DNA of 64,000 nt from Brevibacillus brevis (GCF_900637055.1 NZ_LR134338.1:1372001-1436000), one strand, 5' to 3'. Numbered from the stretch's first letter, positions 1 through 9,594 are shown. The notes: a model not told the origin generated them from the sequence alone. Numbers and translations are program-made.

Positions 1-7
1 GGTCAGC

Positions 8-844
8 GTGCACCGTACCGAGATCAAGAGCAAGGCGGGACGCTACACCACGATTGTGCTGTCTTTTATCGGTACAGTCATTCTGATGCTGCCAATTCTC
101 GTATTGGTACTCATCTCCTTCTCGGTGGATGGTACCTGGACGGTGCAAATATTACCTCCGGAGTATACCTTGTCGCATTACATGGATCTGTTCACGGATA
201 GCAAGACGTGGCGTCCGATTCTCAACAGCTTGCAGTTGTCTGCTATCGCGGTAATCGGGATCGTCATTTTCGGTGTAGCTGCGGCTTATGCCATGGTTCG
301 CCTCAAGTTTCGTGGGAAAACGCTTCTTGATGTGTTGATCATGCTGCCATGGGCATTGCCAGGGACAGTTGTTGCGATCAACCTGATTGCAGCGTTCAGC
401 GAACCGAATGCATTCAGCTTTGGGCAGGTTTTGATCGGAACATTCTGGATTATCCCGTTGGCGTATTTTGTCCGACATCTGCCACTTGTGTTTCGCTCTA
501 CCAATGCGACTTTGATGCAGATGGACCCATCTGTCGAGGAGGCTGCGCGGAATCTGGGGGCTTCCTGGTGGTACAGCTTCAGACGTGTCGTGTTTCCGAT
601 GGCTTGGGGGGGAATTCTTGCAGGTACGCTTTTGGCATTCGTTCAGTGTATCGGGGAGTTCGTGGCTTCGATTCTGATCTTTACACCGAAGACAACGCCA
701 TTGTCTGTCGCGGTATTCCAACGCATGTACAGTAATGAGTTCGGCACCGCTTGCGCCTATGGAGTCTTGCAAATCGTGGTCATCATCATCGTGTTGTTCA
801 TCTCCAGAAAACTGACCGGAGATAAAGCGGGGACTGCCGTGTAA
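8..844 (+). CDS. ABC transporter permease, PotC/ThiP-like
   Basis: Inner-membrane permease of a binding-protein-dependent importer. The 278-residue product has about six hydrophobic segments (first at residues 14-40, last at 252-272). It carries the cytoplasmic EAA loop (EEAARNLGASWWYSF, about residues 177-191) that contacts the ATPase. The N-terminus starts with a GTG seven bases into the window, so an upstream start or overlap with a preceding gene cannot be excluded. The gene is followed after 35 bases by the PIG-L genes, which suggests one transcription unit. Binding protein, ATPase and partner permease would lie before the window. The family includes spermidine/putrescine, iron and sugar-type importers. 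The substrate is not readable, but the context suggests an amino-sugar conjugate. Confidence 0.85.
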   Translation: MHRTEIKSKAGRYTTIVLSFIGTVILMLPILVLVLISFSVDGTWTVQILPPEYTLSHYMDLFTDSKTWRPILNSLQLSAIAVIGIVIFGVAAAYAMVRLKFRGKTLLDVLIMLPWALPGTVVAINLIAAFSEPNAFSFGQVLIGTFWIIPLAYFVRHLPLVFRSTNATLMQMDPSVEEAARNLGASWWYSFRRVVFPMAWGGILAGTLLAFVQCIGEFVASILIFTPKTTPLSVAVFQRMYSNEFGTACAYGVLQIVVIIIVLFISRKLTGDKAGTAV

Positions 845-879
845 AGCTGGATGCCTTCGTGAAAAAGGAGGAGCTTCTC

Positions 880-3417
880 GTGGATGTCAGTGAATCGATG
901 GACAAGAAATCACCGATGGTGGAGCCGACCAAACTGCCCTGCCCGCCAATTCCCGCATCTGTTCGCACCATGCAGGGGGAGCACGGACTGCTCGATCTGT
1001 GGAAAGTAATTAAGCCACTCGCTACCATTGCCAGTGCCATGAACACAGGTGCCCATCCGGACGTTGAGCATAGTGCCATGCTTGCTTACTTGGCGCTGGG
1101 GAGAGGCGTGTATACCACGAGTGTGATCGCGACAAGAGGGGAAGGCGGCCAAAACGAAATCGGCTGCGAGCAAGGCACAGCGCTGGGGATTATCCGTACG
1201 CGCGAGCTGGAAGAAGCCTCATCTCTCAGCAATGTGACGCTTGGCATCTTAAGCGAAGAGCTGGATGATCCCATCCATGATTTCGGGTTCTCCAAATGCG
1301 CCGAAGAAACCTTCCGCAAATGGGGCGAAGAGGTCGTGTACGAGCGATTGATTCGAAAAATCAGGGAGCTGCGCCCCGATGTCGTCATCGCTTGCTTTGA
1401 AAATGAACCGACGACACACGGACATCACCGGGCGATTACGTTACTGACACAGCGAGCTTTCCACGAGGCAGCCGATCCACAGATCTTTCCTGCGCATAGA
1501 CAGGCTGGACTTTTGCCATGGCAAATGAAAAAGCTGTATTTGCCTATCATGGACAACGATGATTATCACGTCGCTGTACCCGTGGGGGAATACGACCAAA
1601 TCTACGGCTCATCCTATGTGCAGCTTGGTGAGCGATCGAGGTTTATGCATAAGACACAGGGCATGGGTGTCCATTACGACGAAGGCCCGACCTACAATTA
1701 CTACCGCTTGGATGCATCTGTTTCCCCGGCACCGGAAAAAGAGCGCGACTTTTTTTCCGGACTGCCCGTCAGTTTTGCTGATCTGGCGCAGAGCATCGCT
1801 GCAAAAGGCGGGCAAGAACTCGCCAAAGTGCTTCACCGTATGCACGATGCGGCTACAGATGTATTGAATGCCTACCCGCGTTTTGCTGAGGTGGCACAAA
1901 GGGTTCACCGCATGAAGGCTTTGCTTGCGACTGCCCAACAAGAAGTACGCAAGGCTTCACTCGATGAAGAAACAAAGATTGATTTGATGTATCGACTAGG
2001 ACTCAAGGAAGCGCAGCTAAACCGTGCCAGTGCCGAGGCTCTGTCGTTGGTCGTGAAAATCAAGCCGGAGACAGGGGAGTGGGTGGCAGGCCAGACGACA
2101 ACGGTTACCGTAACGGCTTACAACGGCGGCTCGCTTGAGGTTGAACATGTGCAGCTGCGTATGCGTGTCCCTGCTGGATGGACGGCGAAACCGCTCACGC
2201 CAACGGCTTTTCCACGACTTGCTTACAATCAGACGGTGTGCACGGTATTTGAGGTATCGATTCCTGCACAGACAGAGCTGTTCCATCCTTACAAGCGTCC
2301 CGTGCTTGATGTCGAGGTGCTCTATTTCGCCTTCGAGACAGCCAGTACGATTCGCGTGGAGCCGGATAGCCGTGTAGCTGTGCTTCCGCCGTATGCCGTG
2401 ACGCTGACACCGTCAGATGTGGTGCGAAACACGCTGCATACGGATGAGACAATCCCGGTTAAGGTAACACTGAAACAGTACCGTCCGGGAAGCTCTACTG
2501 CCAAGGTCGCTCTCGTTGTCCCGGCAGGCTGGAGGGCGGAGCCAGCCTTTGTCGATGTTCCGTTTTCTTTCCGCAGTGAGACGAAAACGATCGCTTTTAC
2601 TGTTCATACTGCGCCCCAGGTGACGAATGGCAAATATCAGATCAGCGCTACGGTAGCAGGAACAGACGGTGTGACAGAGATCGCGCAAGATGTGCAGGTC
2701 ATTGAATACCCGCATGTCGGCCGCACGTATTTCATCCGTCCCGCTACGCTGACTGTTCAAGCCTTTGACCTGGCCATCCCCAAAAATCAACGGATTGGCT
2801 ACGTATCCAGCGGCTTTGACAATATGGATAAATACTTGCGCGCGGTCGGGGTGAATTGCCTCAATCTCGACGCAAACGAAATACAATCGGGCGATTTGTC
2901 CCGCTACGACACGATTGTCCTGGGTATTCGCGCATACGGATTTCGCCGTGAATTAATCGAGAGCAACCAGCGTCTTTTGCACTATGTAGAAAACGGCGGA
3001 AATCTCGTCGTTCAATATCACAAGCCGGAGGACAAATGGAAGCCGCACTTGGCACCATATCCCATTTTTATCGGCGAATCGCTGATCGATTGGCGCGTGA
3101 CCAATGAGCAATCAGACGTCCGCATGCTGGCCCCTGACCATCCGATGTTCCAGGAGCCAAATGTGATTACCCAAGCAGACTGGGATGGATGGGTGCAGGA
3201 GCGCTCCATCTACAATCCTTCTCGCTGGGGAAGCGAGTATACCGAGCTGATTGCGACAAGTGATCCGGGAGAACCGGAGTTCCGCGGCATTTTTCTCACG
3301 GCGCACTATGGAAAAGGGACGTACACTTACAGCTCGCTTGCCTGGTTCCGCGAGATTCCACAGCTTGTCCCTGGCGCTTTTCGCTTGTTCGTCAACATGA
3401 TCAGTCAGAAGCAGTAA
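880..3417 (+). CDS. Large PIG-L/LmbE-type protein with NEW3 domains, probable zinc-site mutant
   Basis: A homologue, about 845 residues, of the next gene. Order: N-terminal PIG-L (LmbE) deacetylase-like domain (residues 35-290), helical linker, two NEW3-like beta domains, and a C-terminal ThuA/GATase-like domain starting near GYVSSGFDN. The PIG-L motif normally reads AHPDDE; here it is AHPDVE (residues 58-63), so the aspartate that binds zinc in MshB/BshB enzymes is valine. The second motif THGHHRAI is kept. The codon is GTT at 1063-1065, against GAT in the paralogue. The start chosen is GTG 880, eight bases after AAAGGAGG; the upstream GTG at 859 precedes that site. There is no signal peptide, unlike the paralogue. 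Loss of deacetylase activity is an inference. Confidence 0.8.
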   Translation: MDVSESMDKKSPMVEPTKLPCPPIPASVRTMQGEHGLLDLWKVIKPLATIASAMNTGAHPDVEHSAMLAYLALGRGVYTTSVIATRGEGGQNEIGCEQGTALGIIRTRELEEASSLSNVTLGILSEELDDPIHDFGFSKCAEETFRKWGEEVVYERLIRKIRELRPDVVIACFENEPTTHGHHRAITLLTQRAFHEAADPQIFPAHRQAGLLPWQMKKLYLPIMDNDDYHVAVPVGEYDQIYGSSYVQLGERSRFMHKTQGMGVHYDEGPTYNYYRLDASVSPAPEKERDFFSGLPVSFADLAQSIAAKGGQELAKVLHRMHDAATDVLNAYPRFAEVAQRVHRMKALLATAQQEVRKASLDEETKIDLMYRLGLKEAQLNRASAEALSLVVKIKPETGEWVAGQTTTVTVTAYNGGSLEVEHVQLRMRVPAGWTAKPLTPTAFPRLAYNQTVCTVFEVSIPAQTELFHPYKRPVLDVEVLYFAFETASTIRVEPDSRVAVLPPYAVTLTPSDVVRNTLHTDETIPVKVTLKQYRPGSSTAKVALVVPAGWRAEPAFVDVPFSFRSETKTIAFTVHTAPQVTNGKYQISATVAGTDGVTEIAQDVQVIEYPHVGRTYFIRPATLTVQAFDLAIPKNQRIGYVSSGFDNMDKYLRAVGVNCLNLDANEIQSGDLSRYDTIVLGIRAYGFRRELIESNQRLLHYVENGGNLVVQYHKPEDKWKPHLAPYPIFIGESLIDWRVTNEQSDVRMLAPDHPMFQEPNVITQADWDGWVQERSIYNPSRWGSEYTELIATSDPGEPEFRGIFLTAHYGKGTYTYSSLAWFREIPQLVPGAFRLFVNMISQKQ

Positions 3418-3536
3418 TGCCCCATCCACTCCGGGCCAACCGTGGGTCGATCCATGGCTACATCAATGAAATGCAAACGTACAGACCGCCATGATTGATA
3501 TAGACATCAATCTGAATGGAATGGAGGAGTTGTTCA

Positions 3537-6068
3537 TTGAGTAAGGGGAAACTTGCCAAGCTGTACACGATTGGGATCTCGACGGTGCTGGCCACGAGTC
3601 TGATTATGCCGGCAGCACCCGAGACCGCCCATGCAGACCGCGGGGTTGTCGACCTGTGGAAAGCCATCAAGCCGCTCACCACGATTGCCAGTGCGATGAA
3701 CACCGGAGCACATCCGGACGATGAGCACAGTTCGATGCTCGCGTATTTGTCGCTTGGCAAAGGGGTGGACACATCCAGTGTCATTGCGAACCGAGGCGAG
3801 GGAGGACAGAACGAGATAGGCAGCGAGCTGGGTAATGCGCTGGGGATCATTCGAACCCGCGAATTGCAGGAAGCTTCCAAAATCACGAACATCCATCTGG
3901 AGAACCTCAGTGAAAAAATCGATGACCCTATTTTTGACTTCGGCTTTTCCAAAAGTCCGGATGAAACCCTGCAAAAATGGGGCGAGGATGTCGCGTACGA
4001 AAAGCTCATCCGCCATATCCGTACACTGAGGCCCGATGTCGTGATTCCCGCATTTTTGAACGAACCTTCGACTCACGGTCATCATCGCGCGATTAATGTC
4101 ATTACGGTACGGGCTTTCAAGGATGCCGCAGATCCAAACATTTTTCCACAGCATGCAAAGGAAGGCTTGGCTCCTTGGCAGGTGAAGAAGCTGTATCTGC
4201 CTGCGAAGGAAAAGGATTACTCGGTCAAGGTGCCTGTTGGCGACTATGACGAAATTTATGGCGCCTCTTACGTCCAACTCGGCGAAGAATCCCGTTTCAT
4301 GCACAAGAGCCAGGGCATGGGACGTCACTATGAGGAAGGGCCAAGCTTCAATTATTACAAGCTCGATCAAGCCATCGTAGAGACAAAAGACAAGGAAGCA
4401 GACTTTTTTGAGGGAATTGCCTATTCGTTTGACGATTTAGCCAAGGAAGTTGCCAGCCAATCTGGCGGGGAAAAAGTCGCAGGCGAACTGAAAAAGCTGC
4501 AAAAGGATGCCGCAGAGGTCATTGCTGCGTACCCAAGCTTTGCCTCCGTAGCCAAGGAAGCGCATGAGATGCTGGCGGATGTGGAAAAAGCGACGGCAGC
4601 AGTCGAAGCGTCCTCCTTGCCAACTGACACGAAAACAGACTTGCGCCACCGTTTGGGCGTGAAGAAATCCCAGCTGAACAAGGCTAGTGCCGAAGCGCTC
4701 TCACTTGTAACCAAAGTAAAGCCTGAGACAACCGAGCTGGTAGCAGGCCAAACAACAAAAGTAACGGTCACGGCTTACAACGGCGGCCAAGCAAAAGTCG
4801 GGAAGATCAACCTTGCGCTGAATGTGCCAAAAGGCTGGCAAGCTAAGCCGCAATCGACCACCAGCTTCTCATCGCTCGGCTACAATCAGACGGTGAAAAC
4901 GACATTTGATGTCACAGTTCCTTCTGATGCCGCTCTGTTCCAACCGTATGCCGCTCCAGCCATTACGGCAGATGTCAGCTACAGCTTCGCAGGCTCGACG
5001 GCGAATAGTCATGTGACACCAGCAGATGCCATTGCAGTTCTTCCATCTTTTTCTATGGTGCTGAGTCCAAATGCGACGGTTTTGAATACGCAGAAGCCAG
5101 AGGAGCCAATCCCGGTCAAGGTTACGGTGAAAAACTACAATCCAGGTGCAGCGAAAACAACCATCTCTCTCGATGTACCAAAAGGCTGGAGCGTAGAACC
5201 ACAAGCAGCACCGCTTGCCTTTGAAGCCAAGGGAGAAACGAAGTCGGTTGCCTTTACGGTCAAAGCAGACGCTTCGGTCCAACCGGATAAGTATACGGTG
5301 ACAGCAGTAGCGTCGGGCAGTGGAAAAGAGAGCCGACACGGAGCCCAAGTCATCCGTTACCCGCATATCGGCACGACTTATTTCGTCCAACCAGCGACGC
5401 TTGCGATCCAGGCGTTTGACCTGAAGGTGCCGGAAGGATTGAAGGTCGGTTACGTATCCAGTGGCTTTGACAATATCGATCAGTATTTGTCCCAATTGGG
5501 AGTCGATGTGACCAATTTGTCGGCAAAAGACATCGAGTCTGGCGATCTGGATCAATACGATACAATCGTGCTGGGCATTCGCGCTTATGGTTTCCGACCT
5601 GAGCTGATTCCTTCGAATGCGCGCTTGCTGAAATACGTGGAAAACGGCGGAAATCTGGTCGTGCAATACCACAAGCCAGAGGATAAATGGAAGCCGGAAC
5701 TGGCTCCTTATCCGATCAAAATCGGTGCTCCGCTGATTCAATGGCGTGTCACAGACGAAAACTCCAAAGTGACAGTATTAGCGCCTGATCATGCCTTGTT
5801 CCATTCACCAAACAAAATCACGGAGGAAGATTGGGACAACTGGATTCAGGATCGTTCCGCTTACAATCCATCTGAGTGGGGCAAGGAATACACAGAGCTA
5901 ATCTCCAATGGAGACGAAGGAGAGAAGGAATTTACGGGGACGTACCTCACTGCCAAGTATGGAAAAGGAACGTATACCTACAGCTCGCTCGTATGGTATC
6001 GCGAAATTCCGTCACTCGTACCGGGTGCGATCCGATTGTTTGTCAACATGATCAGCCCACAGCAGTAA
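3537..6068 (+). CDS. Secreted PIG-L/LmbE deacetylase with NEW3 domains
   Basis: An 843-residue secreted enzyme of the PIG-L/LmbE superfamily, which are zinc-dependent N-deacetylases acting on GlcNAc-type substrates. A signal peptide (MSKGKLAKLYTIG to about AHA, residue 33) leads to the catalytic domain, with an intact AHPDDEH (58-64) and THGHHRAI. Then come two NEW3-like beta domains (about 400-480 and 530-620) and a C-terminal ThuA/GATase-like domain. The start is TTG 3537, seven bases after GGAGGAG (3523-3529); the ATG at 3516 lies ahead of that site. It lies 119 bases after its paralogue and is highly similar along its full length, so the pair is a tandem duplication. Likely job: removing acetyl groups from an extracellular amino-sugar conjugate before uptake. 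The substrate is inferred. Confidence 0.85.
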   Translation: MSKGKLAKLYTIGISTVLATSLIMPAAPETAHADRGVVDLWKAIKPLTTIASAMNTGAHPDDEHSSMLAYLSLGKGVDTSSVIANRGEGGQNEIGSELGNALGIIRTRELQEASKITNIHLENLSEKIDDPIFDFGFSKSPDETLQKWGEDVAYEKLIRHIRTLRPDVVIPAFLNEPSTHGHHRAINVITVRAFKDAADPNIFPQHAKEGLAPWQVKKLYLPAKEKDYSVKVPVGDYDEIYGASYVQLGEESRFMHKSQGMGRHYEEGPSFNYYKLDQAIVETKDKEADFFEGIAYSFDDLAKEVASQSGGEKVAGELKKLQKDAAEVIAAYPSFASVAKEAHEMLADVEKATAAVEASSLPTDTKTDLRHRLGVKKSQLNKASAEALSLVTKVKPETTELVAGQTTKVTVTAYNGGQAKVGKINLALNVPKGWQAKPQSTTSFSSLGYNQTVKTTFDVTVPSDAALFQPYAAPAITADVSYSFAGSTANSHVTPADAIAVLPSFSMVLSPNATVLNTQKPEEPIPVKVTVKNYNPGAAKTTISLDVPKGWSVEPQAAPLAFEAKGETKSVAFTVKADASVQPDKYTVTAVASGSGKESRHGAQVIRYPHIGTTYFVQPATLAIQAFDLKVPEGLKVGYVSSGFDNIDQYLSQLGVDVTNLSAKDIESGDLDQYDTIVLGIRAYGFRPELIPSNARLLKYVENGGNLVVQYHKPEDKWKPELAPYPIKIGAPLIQWRVTDENSKVTVLAPDHALFHSPNKITEEDWDNWIQDRSAYNPSEWGKEYTELISNGDEGEKEFTGTYLTAKYGKGTYTYSSLVWYREIPSLVPGAIRLFVNMISPQQ

Positions 6069-6078
6069 TCATAGTAGA

Positions 6079-6110
6079 AGGGAAGGCGATCGTTCGACGG
6101 TCGCTTCCCT
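6079..6110. other. Intergenic hairpin without a T-run
   Basis: A 12-bp stem with one bulge (left AGGGAAG-G-CGATCG, right CGGTCGCTTCCCT) and a five-base loop lies 11 bases after the deacetylase stop. It is followed by CCTAAAAAAG rather than T residues, so it is not a standard intrinsic terminator for the + strand. It may be a processing or mRNA-stabilising element inside the operon. Confidence 0.5.
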
Positions 6111-6178
6111 CCTAAAAAAGATCAGACGCAAAAATAGAAGCAGCTTACGAATGGGTAGGGAAGGAGATGCAAGATAAG

Positions 6179-7687
6179 ATGAATTACAGAGAGCGAATTT
6201 TTCAACAGGAGGGAGCCAGTTTCCCTGGCAAGACATACGTGGAGGCGGTTTTGGAGCCTGCATTCAATGAAGCGAAGCACCATCTGCTGCATCCGATGAT
6301 GGCGATCAACAAGGCACATTTGATCATGCTTCGTGAACAAGAATTGCTCACAGACGATGAGGCCAAAAGAATTGCTGGTGCACTGTGTGGGATCGAAATG
6401 GAAGAGCTGCGCCAATCGCATTACACCGGGCAGTTTGAAGATTTGTTCTTTCAGGTAGAGAGCCGTTTGCTGGAACTGGCTCCTGATGTGGCAGGAAATC
6501 TGCATCTGGCTCGCAGCCGCAACGACATGGGGATTACCATATACCGCATGGTGCTGCGTGAAAAATTATTGGTGACCTTGGCTTCTGCCCTCTATCTGAA
6601 AGAGCATTTGCTCCTCTTTGCAAATGAGCATGTGGATACGATTATGATTGGCTACACGCACACGCAGCAGGCACAGCCGACGACAATGGCGCATTACATC
6701 ATGGCGGCTACTGACATGCTCAGCCGTGATATCAAGCGACTGATCCAAGCTTATCACACAGTCAATCGCTCACCGATGGGGGCAGCGGCCTTGACGACTT
6801 CTGGCTTTGCGATCAGCCGGGAGCGGATGCGCGAATTGCTCGGATTTGATGAGTTGGTCGAAAATTCCTATGATGCAGTCTGCGGCGCGGATTATTTGGG
6901 GGAAGTAGCGACAGCCGTTCAATTGGCAGCGATTAATTTGGGGCGTACGGTTCAAGATATGCTGCTGTGGTGCACACAAGAATTCGCGGGGTTAAAAGTC
7001 GCGAGTCCATACGTGCAGATCAGCTCCATCATGCCGCAAAAGCGCAATCCGGTTTCTTTTGAACATATGCGCTCTCTGTTGTCCAGTGCAGCAGGCAATG
7101 CGACGACAGTGCTTACGATGATGCACAATACGCCTTTTGGCGATATCGTGGATACCGAGGATGACATGCAGCCGTACGCGTGGCGGAGCATGGGAGTACT
7201 CGAGCAGATGTATCGCTTGATGGCGAGCGTTGTGGGTACGATGGAAGTGAACAAGGATGTCCTCTTGGAGCGGGCAAAGGGCAGCTTTGCGACCGTCACA
7301 GAGCTGGCGGATACATTGGTGCGTACGGATCAGCTTTCGTTCCGCAAATCTCATCACATCGTGAGTCGTGTGGTAAAAGAAGCGATGAGCGAGCAACTCG
7401 CTGCGAACCAAATCAGCTTGGAGCTGGTAAACCGTGCAGCCGTGGAAGTAATCGGGAGGGAGCTGTCGCTCACAGCAGAAGAGCTCAGATTGGCGCTTGA
7501 CCCCGTTCATTTCGTAATGATCCGCAAGCTTCCTGGTGGACCAAATCCAGAGGAAATGAAGCGCATGATCGCCGTTCGTCAAGCGGTTCTCCAGCAGGAA
7601 ACAGAATGGCTGGCACAGAAAAAGCAGGCGATTGCGAATGTGATGAAAGGGCTTGATCAGATGACAGCTGAATGGAGTGTGGGGTAA
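6179..7687 (+). CDS. Argininosuccinate lyase-superfamily enzyme
   Basis: A 502-residue enzyme of the fumarase/aspartase/argininosuccinate lyase superfamily, which breaks C-N bonds with release of fumarate. Signatures visible: NLHLARSRND (substrate loop), GYTHTQQAQP (general-acid His region) and SSIMPQKRNP (flexible loop with the catalytic serine). No arginine biosynthesis gene lies nearby; the neighbours are deacetylases and an amino-sugar kinase, so it may act on another N-succinyl-type conjugate. The start ATG 6179 is chosen because the AAGGAG at 6161-6166 abuts the earlier ATG at 6167. The stop overlaps the next start (TAATG), which indicates translational coupling. Argininosuccinate lyase itself remains the alternative. 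Confidence 0.8.
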   Translation: MNYRERIFQQEGASFPGKTYVEAVLEPAFNEAKHHLLHPMMAINKAHLIMLREQELLTDDEAKRIAGALCGIEMEELRQSHYTGQFEDLFFQVESRLLELAPDVAGNLHLARSRNDMGITIYRMVLREKLLVTLASALYLKEHLLLFANEHVDTIMIGYTHTQQAQPTTMAHYIMAATDMLSRDIKRLIQAYHTVNRSPMGAAALTTSGFAISRERMRELLGFDELVENSYDAVCGADYLGEVATAVQLAAINLGRTVQDMLLWCTQEFAGLKVASPYVQISSIMPQKRNPVSFEHMRSLLSSAAGNATTVLTMMHNTPFGDIVDTEDDMQPYAWRSMGVLEQMYRLMASVVGTMEVNKDVLLERAKGSFATVTELADTLVRTDQLSFRKSHHIVSRVVKEAMSEQLAANQISLELVNRAAVEVIGRELSLTAEELRLALDPVHFVMIRKLPGGPNPEEMKRMIAVRQAVLQQETEWLAQKKQAIANVMKGLDQMTAEWSVG

Positions 7688-8703
7688 TGGCAGTGGTGCG
7701 AATACCTCTTCTGGCAGTGGACGGAGGGGGCACCAAATGTCTGGCGGTACTGGTGGACCGCTCCAGAAATGAAGTCGGTGCAGGACGCTCCGGTTCATGC
7801 AATTATCAAGGAATCGGGGAAGAAGCGGCAGCTCGTGAGTTGGTTGCGGCGATCAGCCAAGCTATAGACGATGCGATCGCTCGTCAAAGCATTGCCCCCT
7901 TTATGAGCGGCACACCGACACAGGATGGACCAATCGAATGGGAAATCGAGTGCGCCGTGTTCGGGATCGCTGGTCTGGACACGGAGTATGATCGACAGGT
8001 GATTTCGCGGATGGTGAGCAAGGTACTGCATCAGCTCGGTGTTCGCGTCCAGCAGTTGATTGTGGAAAACGACGGGTTTGCGGCATTGCTCGGTGCAACT
8101 GGAGGCAAACCCGGCATTCTGGTCATTGCAGGCACCGGCTCGATTGCTTTTGGTGTAAACGATGAACAGGAAACGGCGCGAGCAGGAGGCTGGGGGCACC
8201 GGGTTGGTGACGAGGGCAGCGGCTACTGGATCGGCAAGCAAGCGATTATGGCTGTATTAAAAGCAGCGGATGGCCGCGGCGAGCCGACTGTATTGAAGGA
8301 GCTGCTCCTCCCGCACGTAGGACTTGGACGCGTAGATGAATTGTTTAACTGGACGTACAGTGAGCATTATTCCGTAGAGAAGGTAGGAGAGCTGTCGCCG
8401 TTGGTCAGCCAAGCGGCACTCGCCGGAGATAAGGTGGCAGCAGCTATCTTGCAGGTCGCAGGCGAAGAGCTTTTCGACGCTGCTCGGGCTGTCATCGATA
8501 CGTTGCAAATGAGAGCCAAGCCGTTTCAGATGATCATGCAGGGAGGCGTTTTGCAAAACGATGATCGGGTACGAGAGATCGTTGTAGAGCGCGTCCGAGA
8601 GTACGCTTCGCAGGTTGTCATTGAAAATGCGCAAAACGATCCGATTTACGGTGTCATAGCAAAAGGATTGGCTTATCTAGAACGCCAATCGGGCGGTAAG
8701 TGA
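7687..8703 (+). CDS. BadF/BadG/BcrA/BcrD-type kinase, probable N-acetylglucosamine kinase
   Basis: An ASKHA-fold ATPase of 338 residues resembling N-acetylglucosamine kinases. It shows the phosphate-1 motif DGGGTK near the N-terminus, the phosphate-2 motif GTGSIAFG, and GWGHRVGDEGSGYWIG, typical of GlcNAc kinases. Expected reaction: ATP-dependent 6-phosphorylation of an amino sugar in the cytoplasm. The start ATG 7687 overlaps the stop of the lyase gene (TAATG), so the two are probably coupled. It sits between a fumarate-forming lyase and a deacetylase, which fits a route that frees and phosphorylates an amino sugar. The exact sugar is inferred. Confidence 0.82.
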   Translation: MAVVRIPLLAVDGGGTKCLAVLVDRSRNEVGAGRSGSCNYQGIGEEAAARELVAAISQAIDDAIARQSIAPFMSGTPTQDGPIEWEIECAVFGIAGLDTEYDRQVISRMVSKVLHQLGVRVQQLIVENDGFAALLGATGGKPGILVIAGTGSIAFGVNDEQETARAGGWGHRVGDEGSGYWIGKQAIMAVLKAADGRGEPTVLKELLLPHVGLGRVDELFNWTYSEHYSVEKVGELSPLVSQAALAGDKVAAAILQVAGEELFDAARAVIDTLQMRAKPFQMIMQGGVLQNDDRVREIVVERVREYASQVVIENAQNDPIYGVIAKGLAYLERQSGGK

Positions 8704-8713
8704 GGTGCCAGAA

Positions 8714-9451
8714 ATGAAAAAAGTAATGGTCGTCTTTCCCCATCCAGACGATGAGTCTTTTGCCTGCGGGGGAACGTTGGCAAAGTGTAAGGACGCCGGA
8801 CATGAAACATGTTATTTGTGCATTACCTCCGGTTGCAAAGGACGCAGCGGTCCATTCGATATCGATTGCAGAGAAAAGCTGGCAAAACATCGAGAGCTAG
8901 AGCTGAAAACAGCGGCGGAAGTGCTCGGAATCAGTCGTCTCGACTTGTTCCGGTACCCGGATGGTTCCTTGCAAAATGCCGATCTGGATGAGCTGGTGAG
9001 CAAGATTCGGCAAGCGATAGAAGAATGGAAGCCTAATGTCGTCGTCACGTTTCCGCCGGACGGGGTAACGGGTCATCCCGACCATATCGTCACGTGCGAG
9101 GCGACGACGCGAGCGGTCGAACAAGCGGAAGCGAGCATGACTCCGGCAGAATATCCTGATCTGTACTATGTTTCGATCCCGCACTACTACGATCATTGCC
9201 CGGATCATGGTCCAAAGCCAGCGGTTCCGATTACAGGCAAGGTCGATATTTCGGGCTATCGGACACAAAAAGGAGAGGCGCTGAAGGCTCACCTCAGTCA
9301 GGAGTATTCCGTGAACCGCGCTTATCCGGGAGTTATCGATGGGGACTTTGGCGTTATTGGCTGCTATGAGTACTTTACCTTGGTACGGTCAGCGGGCAAG
9401 GCGATCGAGCCAGTTGGTGTGGGTGGCAGTATTCCTGTCATTGAGCTGTAG
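8714..9451 (+). CDS. BshB-like PIG-L deacetylase
   Basis: A compact cytoplasmic PIG-L family zinc deacetylase of 245 residues, the size of BshB/MshB. The metal motif PHPDDE is at 9-14 and GHPDHI at 120-125, so His10, Asp13 and His124 can bind zinc and Asp12 can act as base. In bacillithiol synthesis BshB removes acetate from GlcNAc-malate. Here the gene closes a catabolic-looking cluster, so a related amide substrate is equally possible. ATG 8714 is preferred over GTG 8705 because a GAGGTG site lies seven bases ahead. A good terminator follows. Membership of the family is firm; the substrate is open. Confidence 0.85.
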   Translation: MKKVMVVFPHPDDESFACGGTLAKCKDAGHETCYLCITSGCKGRSGPFDIDCREKLAKHRELELKTAAEVLGISRLDLFRYPDGSLQNADLDELVSKIRQAIEEWKPNVVVTFPPDGVTGHPDHIVTCEATTRAVEQAEASMTPAEYPDLYYVSIPHYYDHCPDHGPKPAVPITGKVDISGYRTQKGEALKAHLSQEYSVNRAYPGVIDGDFGVIGCYEYFTLVRSAGKAIEPVGVGGSIPVIEL

Positions 9452-9463
9452 TATTTCGAATAG

Positions 9464-9504
9464 AAAGGGCTGACCAGCATGATTCTTGCTTGTCAGCCTT
9501 TTTC
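9464..9504 (+). terminator. Intrinsic terminator of the deacetylase/kinase cluster
   Basis: The stem GGGCTGAC/GTCAGCCT is extended inside by AGCA/TGCT with one mismatch, has a short loop, and is followed by five T residues. Confidence 0.85.
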
Positions 9505-9526
9505 ATTGGATAGCCCATCGGTCGGA

Positions 9527-9556
9527 TTGTTTTGCCCTGCTAGATTTGCTTACAAT
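9527..9556 (+). promoter_or_regulatory. Possible sigma-A promoter of the WG/Sel1 gene
   Basis: A TTGTTT box and a TACAAT box are separated by 18 bases, about 40 bases before the ATG of the next gene and just after a terminator. Assigned by eye only. Confidence 0.4.
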
Positions 9557-9594
9557 GTGATAAAGTGCAATTGGAAATCAAAGGGAGAGAAGTT

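Noticed and set aside
6079-6110. Hairpin as a terminator of the deacetylase gene
   Set aside because: Stem is good but the downstream bases are A-rich, not T-rich.
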